Source of the DNA: Methylorubrum rhodinum
Lineage (GTDB): Bacteria > Pseudomonadota > Alphaproteobacteria > Rhizobiales > Beijerinckiaceae
DNA: 64,000 nt
Direction: 5' to 3'
NCBI RefSeq assembly: GCF_014199935.1
Contig: NZ_JACHOP010000003.1
Coordinates: forward strand, 298,956-362,955
Shown: positions 1-8,988 of the stretch, in pieces
Layout of the letters: every line of letters starts with the position of its first letter
Numbering within the stretch: the first letter of the stretch is position 1
The notes under the pieces: generated by a model
What the model was told of the DNA's origin: nothing
Databases searched by the model: none
Seen by the model: the letters and a program-made list of their open reading frames with translations, nothing else
Made by a program: the position numbers and the translations under genes

Positions 1-867
1 CGCCGGGCTCAACTCGCGGCCGGCGAAGGCGCGGATCTCGTCGCCTTCGGCGTCGCCGCCCCTGCCGATCCCGCCGGCGAGCGAGACGGTCACGCCGGCT
101 GCGCTATCGCTGTAGGAGACCGTGTCGATCCCGTTGCCGCCGCTGATCTTGTCCGCGCCGCTCCCGCCGATCAGCGTGTCGTTGTCGTCGCCCCCCCAGA
201 GGCTGTCCTTCCCGCTGCCGCCGAGGAGACTGTCCCGACCCGTGCCGCCGCGGAGGGTGTCGTCGCCGCCCTTGCCGGAGAGCGCGTCGTCGCCGCCTCG
301 GCCGTCGAGGATGTTGTTGCCGTCCACGACCGTCAGGCCGCCCGACGGGAAGGTGCCGACGAAGCGCCCGTTCGTGCCCGTGATGACGTCGCGGCTCTCG
401 GTGCCGATGACGTTGGCGATCGAGGTGTAGGTGTCGCCCTCGGCATCGCCGAAGCGTCCGGTGCCGCCGCTGCCGGAATTGGTGCTCGCCAGCGTGACGG
501 TCACCCCGGCATCGCTGCTGGTGTTGTCCGAGAGACCGGTCAGGTCGGACGAGTATCCCCCGGCGCGCCCGAACACCAGGGTGTCGCTGCCGGTGCCGCC
601 GTCGATCCGATCTGCGCCGCCGCCGCCTCGCAGGAAATCGTCGCCGGAACCGCCGTCCAGAGTATCGGAGCCGGTGCCGCCGCTGATATCGTCGCCCTCG
701 GTACCTCCGTACAAGAAATCGCTGCCCCCCAATCCGATCAGATCGTCGGCGCCACCGAACCCGTTGATGGTGTCGCCGAGGAATGTCCCGATCAGCGGGT
801 CCGAGGTGCCGCTCTCGAACGGCCCGAGATACTTGTTCGGCTGATTGTCGCCGTTGATGACAGCCAT
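1..867 (-). CDS. RTX-type calcium-binding repeat protein (5' part; C-terminus beyond window)
   Basis: Minus-strand frame beginning MAVINGDNQPNKYLGPFESG at the ATG ending at 867 and still open at base 1, so about 289 N-terminal residues are visible. It is built from repeated GGxGxDxLxG-type nonapeptides (for example GGSGDDFLRGG and GGTGSDTLDGG), the haemolysin-type calcium-binding repeat that folds into a beta-roll when calcium binds outside the cell. Two repeat blocks are separated by spacers with a VTVTLAS/VTVSLAG motif common in large secreted RTX proteins. There is no N-terminal signal peptide, as expected for type I secretion using a C-terminal signal that lies outside the window. The enzymatic or adhesive role cannot be told from this part. 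Confidence 0.85.
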   Translation of the reverse strand, partial: MAVINGDNQPNKYLGPFESGTSDPLIGTFLGDTINGFGGADDLIGLGGSDFLYGGTEGDDISGGTGSDTLDGGSGDDFLRGGGGADRIDGGTGSDTLVFGRAGGYSSDLTGLSDNTSSDAGVTVTLASTNSGSGGTGRFGDAEGDTYTSIANVIGTESRDVITGTNGRFVGTFPSGGLTVVDGNNILDGRGGDDALSGKGGDDTLRGGTGRDSLLGGSGKDSLWGGDDNDTLIGGSGADKISGGNGIDTVSYSDSAAGVTVSLAGGIGRGGDAEGDEIRAFAGRELSPA

Positions 868-1020
868 GGCTGATCTCCCGAATCGATCCGTCGTTCGTGT
901 TGCCACCGCATGAGGACGGCGGGTACCGGCATTTGCCGGTTGCGATCCGGTTTCGGCCCGACTCTCGAAGGGACAGGCGCTCGCGAAACGCTCCAGCGGC
1001 GCCGTGTTGTCGCGTTCGCC

Positions 1021-1044
1021 GACCGGGTTGAGTTCACCCCGGTC
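1021..1044. promoter_or_regulatory. Candidate operator palindrome between RTX gene and luxR-type gene
   Basis: Inverted repeat GACCGGG (1021-1027) and CCCGGTC (1038-1044) with a 10-bp spacer, in the divergent intergenic region just upstream of the regulator gene at 1089. The arrangement fits a binding site for a dimeric regulator, possibly the neighbouring LuxR-type protein; this is inference. Confidence 0.3.
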
Positions 1045-1088
1045 TGGGGCGATGTTTCGGACGTCGCGTCGGCGAGCCCCGGACCTTC

Positions 1089-2165
1089 ATGACCGAAGAT
1101 CTCATCGACCGGATCTACGAGGCGGCCTTCGTGCCCGACCTCTGGGTGGGTGTTCTGGACGAGGTCAACGCCCTGTCGGGCTCCGCCGCGTCGTCCTTGA
1201 TCCTGTTCGACCCGGTCGCGCAGCCTCGTTTCAAGGCGACGGAACGGACGCATGCGAGCTTGACGACGCATGTCGAGAGCGGGGCCTGGAAAGCCAATCC
1301 GCGTCAGGCGGTGGCGTCGCGAACGCCATGGGCCGGCTTCCGAGACGTCGGCATGGCGTTGACCGAGGCGGAACGGGCCAACGATCCCGTCGGCCGCAGC
1401 CTCGACGCGCTCGGCCTCGGATGGCAGATCGGCACCGTCATTCCCCTCACGCTGGGCCAGCTGGCGGTCATCACCTGCGAGCGGATGATCGCGAGCGGGC
1501 CGTACGAGGCTTTGCAGGTCGATCGGCTGGATCACCTGCGCCCGCATCTCTCCCGCGCCGTCCTGATGGCGGCACGGCTCGGGCTCGAACGGGCGCGCGG
1601 GGCCGTCGCGACCCTGTCGGCCCTCGGCCTGCCGGCGGCGGTCCTGACGTCGGGCGGAAAGGTCGTGGCCGTCAACGACCGTCTCGAGCGCTCGCCCCGC
1701 GTCGCGCCCGGGCCGTACGGGCGCCTGGTGCTCACGAGTCCGATGGCCGACCGGATGCTTCGGGAGATCCTGGCGGCACCGGATGCGGCCGCCCGTTCCC
1801 GCTCGATACCGCTGCCGCCCGACGGAGAGCAGCCGAGCGGCATCGCTCACATCCTGCCGCTCCGCGGGGCGGCGCACGACATCTTCGGCGGCTTTACCCT
1901 TCTGGTGATCACCACCTTGGATCTCGTCGACAACGTGCCGAAGGTCGAACTCATCGCGGCACTCTACGATCTGACGCCGCGGGAGGCGCAACTGGCGACG
2001 GCCCTCACGGCCGGCCTCACCCTCAAACAGGCCGCCCACGAGAGCGATCTGCGCTTCTCGACAGCCCGATCTTACCTGGAGAGGATTTTCCGCAAGACCG
2101 GAGCAACCCAGCAGAGTCAGCTTGTGTCCCTCCTGAAGGGGACACGCCTGTCGCCGCCGGAATAA
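1089..2165 (+). CDS. LuxR-family transcriptional regulator (C-terminal HTH)
   Basis: A 358-residue protein. The last ~60 residues form a LuxR/FixJ-type helix-turn-helix: [20 protein letters not shown], then a helix with [19 protein letters not shown], then QLVSLL. The first ~280 residues have no family I can name; they resemble the PAS/GAF-like N-terminal halves of solitary LuxR regulators. No phosphorylation-type receiver domain is visible. It is divergent from the RTX gene and may control it, but that is only positional inference. Confidence 0.8.
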   Translation: MTEDLIDRIYEAAFVPDLWVGVLDEVNALSGSAASSLILFDPVAQPRFKATERTHASLTTHVESGAWKANPRQAVASRTPWAGFRDVGMALTEAERANDPVGRSLDALGLGWQIGTVIPLTLGQLAVITCERMIASGPYEALQVDRLDHLRPHLSRAVLMAARLGLERARGAVATLSALGLPAAVLTSGGKVVAVNDRLERSPRVAPGPYGRLVLTSPMADRMLREILAAPDAAARSRSIPLPPDGEQPSGIAHILPLRGAAHDIFGGFTLLVITTLDLVDNVPKVELIAALYDLTPREAQLATALTAGLTLKQAAHESDLRFSTARSYLERIFRKTGATQQSQLVSLLKGTRLSPPE

Positions 2166-2298
2166 CGGAAGCGCGGTCGCGACGCCGTCGGCGCTCGTCG
2201 AGGGGGGCGCCGCTGCTGCCCGATCTGCCGCCGGCATTGATGCGGCCTCGGCTGGTGAGCGACGCCCAAGGCTGAACGCTTCTGCTACGTTCACACCC

Positions 2299-2946
2299 AT
2301 GTGCAACCTCTACAGCCTGACGAAGAGCCAGGACGAGATCCGGCGCGCCTTCCGGATCGACACCGACCGCGCCGGCAACCTGCCGCCGCTGCCCGGCATC
2401 TTCCCGAACACCGCCGCGCCGATCGTCCACGTCGCGGAGGGGCGGCGCGTGCTGTCGATGTACCGCTGGGGCATGCCCTCGCCGGCCTTCGCGCTGGAGG
2501 GCAAGCGGGTCGATCCGGGCGTCACCAACGTGCGCAACACCGGCTCGCCGCACTGGCGCCGCTGGCTCGGGCCGGAGCACCGCTGTCTCGTGCCGCTCTC
2601 CGCCTTCAGCGAGTTCAACAAGGCCGCCGGCGGCGACATCTGGTTCGCCCTGAACGAGGATCGCCCGCTCGCCTGCTTCGCCGGAATCAGGACGGAGGGC
2701 TGGACCTCGGTTCGCAAGCTGAAGGACGGCGAGACGACGGACGACCTCTACGCCTTCCTGACCTGCCCGCCGAACGCCGAGGTCGGCGCGGTGCACCCGA
2801 AGGCGATGCCGGTGATCCTGGCGACGGAGGAGGAGCGGGACGCGTGGCTTCGGGCGCCGTGGTCGGAGGCGAAGGCGCTGCAGCGCCCGCTGCCGGACGG
2901 TACGCTGACGGTGGTTGGGCGAGGCGCCAAGCACGAGGGTGCATGA
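2299..2946 (+). CDS. SOS response-associated peptidase family protein (SRAP/YedK)
   Basis: A 215-residue protein of the SRAP (HMCES/YedK) family, which crosslinks to abasic sites in single-stranded DNA through its N-terminal cysteine after removal of Met1. The key residues are in place: Cys2 in MCNLY, Asn77 in the TNVRN motif, the glutamate in FSEF, and the histidine in [10 protein letters not shown]. Length is normal for the family. Its stop overlaps the ATG of the following small gene (ATGA), so the two are probably translationally coupled. Confidence 0.92.
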   Translation: MCNLYSLTKSQDEIRRAFRIDTDRAGNLPPLPGIFPNTAAPIVHVAEGRRVLSMYRWGMPSPAFALEGKRVDPGVTNVRNTGSPHWRRWLGPEHRCLVPLSAFSEFNKAAGGDIWFALNEDRPLACFAGIRTEGWTSVRKLKDGETTDDLYAFLTCPPNAEVGAVHPKAMPVILATEEERDAWLRAPWSEAKALQRPLPDGTLTVVGRGAKHEGA

Positions 2947-3182
2947 TGGCGGAGCAGACCTGCAGGGATCGGCCTCTCTGCGTCCACTATGTCGGCTTCC
3001 GGGACGACCGCTACTGGAACGCCTTCAAGATCTGGGGCGGACCGCGGATGATCCATCGCAAATGGGACCGCATCGCCCGACACGACGTCGGACCGGACGA
3101 TCTCGTGATCTTCGCCGAGGGCGACGAGCATCAACCTCCGGCGGCCTACAACGCCACCGACCTCGACGAGCGATGGCTGTAG
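2943..3182 (+). CDS. Small conserved-looking protein coupled to SRAP
   Basis: A 79-residue protein starting [20 protein letters not shown]. Its ATG overlaps the SRAP stop codon. It is polar and has no signal peptide or membrane segment. Two tryptophans sit in WNAFKIWGG and another in [21 protein letters not shown] do not recognise the family. Tight coupling to an abasic-site repair protein is the only functional hint. Confidence 0.6.
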   Translation: MMAEQTCRDRPLCVHYVGFRDDRYWNAFKIWGGPRMIHRKWDRIARHDVGPDDLVIFAEGDEHQPPAAYNATDLDERWL

Positions 3183-3290
3183 GAGCCAGCGCGGAGGCTC
3201 GTGCGCCGAACCATCAACCGGTCGCGTCCGTTGCTCGCCCAATCCGGACCGATCGTTCCGCCGTCCCCGTTTCAGCCGAGACACGCCTTC

Positions 3291-5438
3291 ATGGCCCGCA
3301 AGCGCCTCCGCCCCACGATCGAGAGCCTGACCGAGTCCCTCGGGCGGCTCGGCCTCTCGCCCAGGAGCGTCGATCTCGAAGCCCTGCGGGCCCATCTCGA
3401 ACTGCCGGAATTCGGAGCGGCGGTCGAGGACGAGCGCGTCGCTCTCGCTGTGCGCGAGATGTCAGCGGCGCGCGCCTTCATCGAAACCGGCATTCCCGTG
3501 CTCAAGCGCGCCGTTCCCAGGCTGAGGTCCACGGTCGCGAAGGACGACGGCATCATCTGGAGCCTTCGTGTCGCGATCCCGCTGCTCGATGCCGGCCGGA
3601 TGGATCTGCGGGTGGACGCGGCGCCGGAACGCGAGGCGGCCGAGATCCTGGCCGGGATGGCCGGGCGCAACGATCCGACCCACCGCCTCGACGCGCTGCG
3701 GGCCGCCCTGACCGAGGCGGAGGTCGAGATCGTCGGTGCCTTGCGCAAGCCGGTCGACCGTTTGAGGGGCCAGATCCTCGCCGACCTGCGCGAGGTCGGC
3801 GCCGATGCAGCCGCCTACCTCGAACACATGGATCGCTCGCTGCGCTCGCGCCCGTTCCGCTTGGGTCCCCGGCTCGCCCGGTCCCTCCTCGACGCCCTCG
3901 CGCCGGTTCGCCAACGGGCCAAGGCCGTCGCCCGCGAGGGCTCCCGCCTGCGGCGGCTGCGCGATCAGGTCGGATTCGGGGCCTACATCGAGAAATTCGG
4001 CGCGGCGCGGCGCCTGAACCGGCGCATCCTGTTCCACATGGGGCCGACCAATTCGGGCAAGACTTACGCGGCGCTCCAGGCCCTGACGGATGCGCCCACC
4101 GGCGCCTACCTCGCGCCGCTGCGGTTGCTCGCTCTGGAGAACTACGAGGCCCTGCGCGAGCGGGGGCTGCGGGCCGGCATGGTCACCGGCGAGGAAATCC
4201 TCGGCGCGATCGACCCGACCCACACGGCGCGCACCATCGAGACCGCAGACCTGACCCGGCCGATCGACGTCGCCGTGATCGACGAGATCCAGATGCTCGC
4301 GGACCCGGATCGGGGCTGGGCCTGGACGAACGCGCTGTTCGGAGTGCCGGCCCGGACCGTCATCGTCTGCGGCTCGGACGATGCCCTGTCCTACGTGCGC
4401 CGCGCGGCGGAAGCCGCCGACGAGTCGCTGGAGGTGATCGCCTTCGAGCGCAAGTCGCCGCTGCTGCTGCAGGACGAGGCGGTCCCGCTGGAGACGGTGG
4501 AGCCGGGGGACGCCGTGGTCGCCTTCTCGCGGCGCGCCGTGCACGAGAACCGCGAGATCCTGGTCGCCCGCGGGCACCGGGTCGCGACGATCTACGGCGC
4601 GCTCTCGCCCGAGGTCCGCCGCGCCGAGGCCGCGCGGTTCCGCTCGGGCGAGGCCAACGTCCTCGTCACCACCGATGCGGTCGGCATGGGCCTCAACCTG
4701 GGGCCGCTGAAGCGGATCGTGTTCTCGGCGGTGCGCAAGTGGGACGGCACCGGGGAGCGGGCGCTCACGAACTCGGAAATCCGCCAGATCGCCGGCCGGG
4801 CCGGGCGCTACGGGCATCACGAGGTCGGCTACGTCGCGGCGACCGAGCCCACCGCGATCGAGCCGATCCGCCTCGCGCTGTCGGGCGCACCGACGGCGCC
4901 GGCGGCCGACACCCGCTTCTTCGTGCGCCCCGATCTGACCGCGATCCGCTCCGTGGCGGAGGAGATGCAGACCAACAGCCTCACCGAGGTGATGACGCAT
5001 TTCGCGCGTGCCACCTTCTACGCGGGTTCGCCGTTCCAGCCCTCGGCCCTGGAGGAAATCTTGGAGGTCGCGCGCACGATCGACCGCGCCCGTCTGCCGA
5101 TCGAGGAAAGATTCGTGTTCTCGGTCTGCCCGATCAACCGGCGCGACGAGATCGCCATGGGCATGCTGGAGCGCTGGAGCCAAGCTCGCGCCATCGGCGC
5201 AACGGTGCCTGCCCTGCGGGCAAGCCTCGCGGGCGAACTCGACTATCAGGAACGGACGGTGAAGCTCGCCAGCGCCTACCTCTGGCTGGCCCGGCGCTTC
5301 CCCGAGACCTTCGACGACGCCGAGGCGATCCGGCAGATGCGGGGGCGCGCCAACGACGCGATCGAGCAGCACCTGCGGGAGACGGCGACCCGCAAGGCGG
5401 AGCGCCGGACCCGCCGTGTCGTCGAGGCACGAAACTGA
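3291..5438 (+). CDS. Suv3-like superfamily II helicase
   Basis: A 715-residue protein from the ATG at 3291 (MARKRLRPTIES); a GTG at 3201 with a nearby GGAGG is an alternative start adding 30 residues. The helicase core starts near residue 250 with Walker A GPTNSGKT. It continues with the Suv3-type Walker B DEIQ near residue 331, then VTTDAVGMGLNLG and QIAGRAGRYG motifs in the second RecA-like domain. This is the domain order of Suv3/DEAD-like RNA helicases found widely in alphaproteobacteria. The ~240-residue N-terminal part is charged and unassigned. A role in RNA unwinding is family knowledge; the substrate is not known here. Confidence 0.85.
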   Translation: MARKRLRPTIESLTESLGRLGLSPRSVDLEALRAHLELPEFGAAVEDERVALAVREMSAARAFIETGIPVLKRAVPRLRSTVAKDDGIIWSLRVAIPLLDAGRMDLRVDAAPEREAAEILAGMAGRNDPTHRLDALRAALTEAEVEIVGALRKPVDRLRGQILADLREVGADAAAYLEHMDRSLRSRPFRLGPRLARSLLDALAPVRQRAKAVAREGSRLRRLRDQVGFGAYIEKFGAARRLNRRILFHMGPTNSGKTYAALQALTDAPTGAYLAPLRLLALENYEALRERGLRAGMVTGEEILGAIDPTHTARTIETADLTRPIDVAVIDEIQMLADPDRGWAWTNALFGVPARTVIVCGSDDALSYVRRAAEAADESLEVIAFERKSPLLLQDEAVPLETVEPGDAVVAFSRRAVHENREILVARGHRVATIYGALSPEVRRAEAARFRSGEANVLVTTDAVGMGLNLGPLKRIVFSAVRKWDGTGERALTNSEIRQIAGRAGRYGHHEVGYVAATEPTAIEPIRLALSGAPTAPAADTRFFVRPDLTAIRSVAEEMQTNSLTEVMTHFARATFYAGSPFQPSALEEILEVARTIDRARLPIEERFVFSVCPINRRDEIAMGMLERWSQARAIGATVPALRASLAGELDYQERTVKLASAYLWLARRFPETFDDAEAIRQMRGRANDAIEQHLRETATRKAERRTRRVVEARN

Positions 5439-5524
5439 CCGGGCCATCCAGGGGGAGGCGTACCAGGGTTCGAAGCAGCTCGTCTCAACCGATCAGCAGT
5501 GCGGGGCCTGCGACATTCTGGAAC

Positions 5525-5872
5525 GTGGTAGCTCTGAGCCCTGTTCTCCTCCTGCCGAACGGCACAACAGGGGGAATCCCCCTGCGAGTGACGGCAGCAG
5601 CCCTCGCCGGCGCCCCTCTCGTCGCGACGGCCGGTCTGGCCCTGGCCGGCGGTACGGGGTCGGGATCGTCCGGCACCAGCAACTCGGGCACATCGAACGG
5701 CACCGGGGCGACCGACGCCGGTTCGGGCTCTTCCCCCGGATCGTCCGGCAGCGCGCCGACCACCGGCGGCAAGAGCCGGTCGGGCACGTCAAACAGCACC
5801 GGCGCGAACGATGCGGGTTCCGGGTCGTCGCCCGGATCGAGCGGTACCGGCACCGGCTCGGGAACGCGGTAA
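5525..5872 (+). CDS. Possible Ser/Gly/Thr-rich exported small protein with internal repeat
   Basis: Open frame of about 115 residues from a GTG at 5525. A short hydrophobic stretch (GIPLRVTAAALAGAPLVATA) could be a signal sequence. It is followed by low-complexity GSGSSGTSNSGTSNGTG-type sequence. The low-complexity part contains two imperfect copies of a unit of about 93-95 bases (near 5690-5760 and 5783-5855). The opposite strand is also open, so coding is uncertain. Confidence 0.3.
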   Translation: MVALSPVLLLPNGTTGGIPLRVTAAALAGAPLVATAGLALAGGTGSGSSGTSNSGTSNGTGATDAGSGSSPGSSGSAPTTGGKSRSGTSNSTGANDAGSGSSPGSSGTGTGSGTR

Positions 5873-5926
5873 GGAAATCGGGCCCTCTCGCCCGCCGCGG
5901 GACGGCCTTGAATGAAGGCCTCGCCG

Positions 5927-6010
5927 TCAGTTCATGCCCTTCCACAGCAGAAGGATGACCGCGAAGCCGAGGACATCGTAGGCGAGCGCCCCGGCCAGGA
6001 AGATCGGCAT
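5927..6010 (-). CDS. Possible 27-residue membrane peptide or tail of a lost gene
   Basis: The minus strand encodes MPIFLAGALAYDVLGFAVIL followed by LLWKGMN and a stop: one clean transmembrane helix with a positive C-terminal end. The frame extends upstream without conservation-like sequence. It may be a genuine tiny membrane protein or the C-terminus of a truncated gene. Confidence 0.3.
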   Translation of the reverse strand: MPIFLAGALAYDVLGFAVILLLWKGMN

Positions 6011-6696
6011 GGGGCGGTTCGGCACCGCCGGACGCGCTTCGCCGGTCCGGGGGCTAGGCGTTGGTCGACCGGGCCGCGGCCACGATTGCGGCGTCGGCTC
6101 CGACAGAAACCGCGTCAGGCACTCGGGCAGCGGACGCTGCGGCGATGGGGGCCCTTCGGCGCGCCGATATGCACCGGCAGCTTGTTGAGCATCCGAGCGG
6201 CGGCATTCTGCTTGTCGGTAACGGCCGCGATGACCTCGTCTCCAGCCTCGCCGGTCAAAGGGGGCGGCGGACGCGTCGAGCACCGGGAACTTTGGGAGGC
6301 GCTCATTGAGGCCGTGAAGCGGCACCAAAAGGTGGTGTGGAAGACGGCTTGAGCCCCAAAAAGGCTGGGGTTCACCATCGCTTTAATTTGGGGTTCACGC
6401 GCCAGATCGTCGCTCAACAACCCGTTGCAATCATTAGGCAATTGGATCGCGTGACAAGCTGGCGCGCCCTACGGGATTCGGTGTGCGACGCCTCAAAATG
6501 TTGAAAAGACAGATGTTTTTGCCCCGGCTCGTAGCATCAATGTAGCATGAATTCGTAGCGCTGCTGTAGCAAAAAAATGCTCTGCGAGCTTCCGCTGTAT
6601 CGACGGGTGAATGTCAAACAGCATCGGACTGGACCCCGTATCGGCGTCCAATCGGGGCTCTGACTCACTTTCGGTGCAGGCGGGTTGATGGATCTC
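6011..6696. other. Gene-poor junction with degenerate sequence
   Basis: No convincing gene. The minus strand around 6140-6260 contains a plausible protein-like fragment (GDEVIAAVTDKQNAAARMLN) without a start or continuation, suggesting a decayed gene. Base composition falls towards 6480-6610, where four GTAGC words are spaced 11, 13 and 11 bases apart (see separate entry). The stretch ends at the left end of an IS256 remnant. Confidence 0.5.
6531..6570. repeat. Four phased GTAGC direct repeats
   Basis: GTAGC begins at 6531, 6542, 6555 and 6566, close to one helical turn apart, in a short AT-richer stretch beside an IS remnant. Arrays of this type serve as arm-type sites for tyrosine integrases or as regulator sites. 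No integrase gene is visible nearby, so this may be a scar of an excised element. Confidence 0.3.
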
Positions 6697-6793
6697 GGTC
6701 TTGTCCCGTGCGGTGGTGTAGCTGAGGGGTGGTCATCGGCGGTTGCCGGGTAGGGTTCGAGTTGCGAAGCTTGAACTCACGCCGGAGGCGACG

Positions 6794-7255
6794 ATGAGGA
6801 ACGCGCTCGCCCACGTCGCGCCCAAGTAGCGGCCCGCCGTGATGGCGATGCTCAAGACCATTTTCGCCCAGGACAGTGCGAAGGCAGCCCGAGAGCAGTG
6901 GGCCTCGGTCGCCGACACGCTGCGCGAGCGCTATCCGAAGCGGGCCGGCCTGATGAACGAGGCGCACGAGAACGTCCTGGCCTACATGGCTTTCCCGCGC
7001 GAGCACTGGCCGCAGATCGCCTCGACCAACCCGCTCGATCCTTCGACAGGCTCAGGATGAGGGCCTCAACGGCGAGATCAAGCGCCGCTCGGACGTGATC
7101 GGCATCTTCCCCAACGATCGGGCCGTCCTGCGCCTCGTCGGGGCGCTGATGTTGGAACAGAACAACGAGTGGGCGGTCCCCCGCCGCTACACAAGCCTGG
7201 AAAACCGCGTCGCCTTGAGCGATGATCCCGTCCTCAGGCTGTCGTGGCCGCCTAA
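6794..7255 (+). pseudogene. IS256-family transposase, C-terminal remnant
   Basis: From 6794 the frame reads MRNALAHVAPK, a stop, then RPAVMAMLKTIFAQDSAKAA, matching the C-terminal third of the transposase in the second copy. After STNPLD a 24-bp repeat (7039-7062) replaces 2 bp and shifts the frame. The reading continues in another frame as LNGEIKRRSDVIGIFPND to the stop at 7255. N-terminal and catalytic parts are missing, so it is inactive. Confidence 0.85.
7039..7062 (+). repeat. 24-bp dispersed repeat, copy 1 (in IS256 remnant)
   Basis: Core TTCGACAGGCTCAGGATGAG. The ancestral transposase frame (NPLERLNGEIKRR type) implies that 24 bp replaced 2 bp between CTCGA and GCCTC, a net change of +22. 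Confidence 0.8.
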
Positions 7256-7313
7256 TCATCTTCGGACCTTGCCGAGGACCGGCGCTCCTACACCACATCA
7301 CGGGACACGACCC

Positions 7314-7412
7314 AAACAGACCCAAGCAAGCCTCCGTCACATCCAAGGCGGAGACCGTTTTTTCCCGGATTGCGGAAGCGATTTCGACCGCGGTTATCGC
7401 GCAGATATCCAT
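7314..7412 (-). pseudogene. Amidase gene, 5' fragment truncated by IS256
   Basis: From the ATG ending at 7412 the minus strand reads MDICAITAVEIASAIREKTV and then SALDVTEACLGLF, the typical first helices of amidase-signature enzymes. The frame runs into the IS256 end at 7313 and no continuation is seen beyond the IS. It lies 117 bp downstream of the Ni/Co permease in the nitrile hydratase operon. An amidase converting the amide product to carboxylate is the usual partner there. The catalytic Ser-cisSer-Lys region is absent. Assignment rests on about 33 residues and context. Confidence 0.6.
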
Positions 7413-7528
7413 GCACCTTCCTCGGTCTTGGGGAACGCCAATTGTTTCGTTGGCCGCAGCCCGCGTGTCGCCCGCGCGATGGGACATGGGCATATCCAGC
7501 AGTGAGCCGGCGGCCATCGAAAAATGCT

Positions 7529-8584
7529 TCACGGACTGGAGCGCGGCTGAAAGCGGACGACCGCGCGTGCGATCAGCCAGATGCTCAGGAACATGCCGAC
7601 GACCCACAGCCCGAGAGAGCCGACATGTGCTTCGAGGCAGTCCAAGCTCAGCCAGTCCGGGATGGCACTGCCGATGTGGGAACTCACAATGTTGGCGACC
7701 CCCGCCATGCCGATCAGTAGAGCAATTCCGGCCGATAGGGATGTCACCGCCATGTTGTATCGGTAGGTCCGGTCCAGATCCTTATGCGCCCACTTGTAGA
7801 CGTGTAGCATCAGGATGCCGTCGGTCGTGTCCACGAACACCATGCCGGTCGTGAACAGCGCCGACAGCACCAGAACACTGGCGATCGACGAACCGTCGAG
7901 TGCCTGCGACGCGGCCACGCCGAACAGCGACACCGCGGTCGCGGTCTCGAAGCCCAATGCGAACAGGAAGCCGAGGAGCAGCATCTGCCACGGCTGAACG
8001 ATCAACCGGGTCAGAGGCCGCAGGAACCGCGGAAGTCCGAGGCCGGATCTGGCCTCACGGTCAAAAGGAACCGGTCGATCATGCGATGCCGGGGACCGGC
8101 GCGCGGCTAGAACCTGCCTCAGCACCATGAGGTTCATGATGCCGAGCAGCAGGAGAACGAGGGCCGAGATGCCGCTGCCGATCACCCCGCCGATGGCTTC
8201 GAAACGTTCGAAGGTTTCAGCGAGGTTCGTGGCGGTGTAGGCGACGGCAACGGAGCCGCAGACCACGACGCTCGAATGACCGAGTGCGAACCACAGGCCG
8301 ACGCTGATAGGCTGCTTTCCGGCCTGGACCAAGTTGCGGGTGACGCTGTCGATGGCCGCGATGTGATCCGGATCGACGGCATGCCGGATGCCGAGAAGGA
8401 AGGTGAGAAGGGCCGTACCCAGCAGGGCCGGATGATCGCCGAACAGGTAGAATGCACCACCCCAAGCCGCTCCTGTCGCCGCCAGGATGGCAACGTAGAG
8501 GGCGACGACGCCCGGCATCGTCCGACGCGACACGAGACCTGCATGCAGCAGCATAGCCTGCCACTTCACTGATGAGAGGGCCAT
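7529..8584 (-). CDS. NiCoT-family nickel/cobalt permease
   Basis: A 351-residue membrane protein with about eight hydrophobic segments and the NiCoT signature RHAVDPDH at residues 67-74 (helix II). The LGHSSVV motif follows in helix III and GFETATAV later. The family imports Ni2+ or Co2+ through the inner membrane. Position directly after the cobalt-type nitrile hydratase subunits and activator indicates cobalt supply (NhlF-like role); the metal preference is inferred from that context. Confidence 0.92.
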   Translation of the reverse strand: MALSSVKWQAMLLHAGLVSRRTMPGVVALYVAILAATGAAWGGAFYLFGDHPALLGTALLTFLLGIRHAVDPDHIAAIDSVTRNLVQAGKQPISVGLWFALGHSSVVVCGSVAVAYTATNLAETFERFEAIGGVIGSGISALVLLLLGIMNLMVLRQVLAARRSPASHDRPVPFDREARSGLGLPRFLRPLTRLIVQPWQMLLLGFLFALGFETATAVSLFGVAASQALDGSSIASVLVLSALFTTGMVFVDTTDGILMLHVYKWAHKDLDRTYRYNMAVTSLSAGIALLIGMAGVANIVSSHIGSAIPDWLSLDCLEAHVGSLGLWVVGMFLSIWLIARAVVRFQPRSSP

Positions 8585-8657
8585 GGGGGATCGAAGTCAG
8601 CCGACCGGCGCAGCGATCTTCAGAACGTCAGGTGCAGCGGCGGACCCGTCCGGCGGG

Positions 8658-8981
8658 TCATGGCGCCGATGCACCGGCTAGCGGATCGGCGGCAACGACG
8701 TGTGCCCGGGTCACGCGTTCGAGCGCGTTCAGCCAGCACTCATAGTAGTCCCAGCCCGGATCGTTGCGGGAGTGGGAGGCTTCCCAGGCTGCGATCTCTG
8801 CAATCAGTAGTTGCCGGAAATCCTCCCACTCGAAGTGGCCGTCCCGCGCGAGCGCGACGGCCAGCCCGAACGCCTGCCGTTCCCAGGGCTGATGGAAACA
8901 GAGGGAGCCGTTCGCCCGTGGGGGCGTGTCCGACTGTCCCATCATGCTGGCGACGGCGAAGTGCTCGAAGCTCGTCTGCAT
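8658..8981 (-). CDS. Nitrile hydratase activator/accessory protein
   Basis: A 107-residue protein resembling the N-terminal half of nitrile hydratase beta subunits, as the small cobalt activators (NhlE/P14K type) do. Motifs such as FHQPWERQAFGLAVALARDG parallel the EPWEERIFGIHTAM segment of the beta subunit at 10.3 kb, followed by WDYYECWLNALE. Such proteins carry the alpha subunit and help insert cobalt and oxidise the metal-site cysteines. It sits 8 bp after the alpha gene. Confidence 0.9.
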   Translation of the reverse strand: MQTSFEHFAVASMMGQSDTPPRANGSLCFHQPWERQAFGLAVALARDGHFEWEDFRQLLIAEIAAWEASHSRNDPGWDYYECWLNALERVTRAHVVAADPLAGASAP

Positions 8982-8988
8982 GGCCGAA

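Larger units (their letters stand above)
6697..7313 (+). mobile_element. IS256-family remnant with internal deletion
   Basis: Ends are recognisable by comparison with the second copy at 37.1-38.5 kb. The left end has GTCTTGTCCCGTGCGGTGGT near 6698, followed by GTAGCTGAGGGGTGGTCATC. The right end is the inverted form of GTCGTGTCCCGTG near 7301-7313. Only about 617 bp remain instead of ~1.4 kb: the left end joins directly to the middle of the transposase. No target duplication was found, consistent with an IS-associated deletion. Confidence 0.75.

Noticed and set aside
122..844. Two plus-strand open frames rich in Pro and Ser
   Set aside because: They are the antisense of the RTX repeats; GGxGxD repeats read backwards give Pro/Ser-rich frames.
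792..2306. A 504-codon minus-strand open frame
   Set aside because: It lies fully antisense to the LuxR-type gene and its flanks, is Arg/Gly-rich and has no protein-like motif.
2915..5872. A 985-codon plus-strand open frame over the helicase
   Set aside because: It is another frame of the helicase gene, which has clear motifs; long open frames are expected at this GC content. Only its last ~115 codons are beyond the helicase and are listed with low confidence.
6115..6441. Minus-strand frame of 108 codons
   Set aside because: Only a short internal stretch looks protein-like; no plausible start and no recognised family, so it is treated as decayed sequence.
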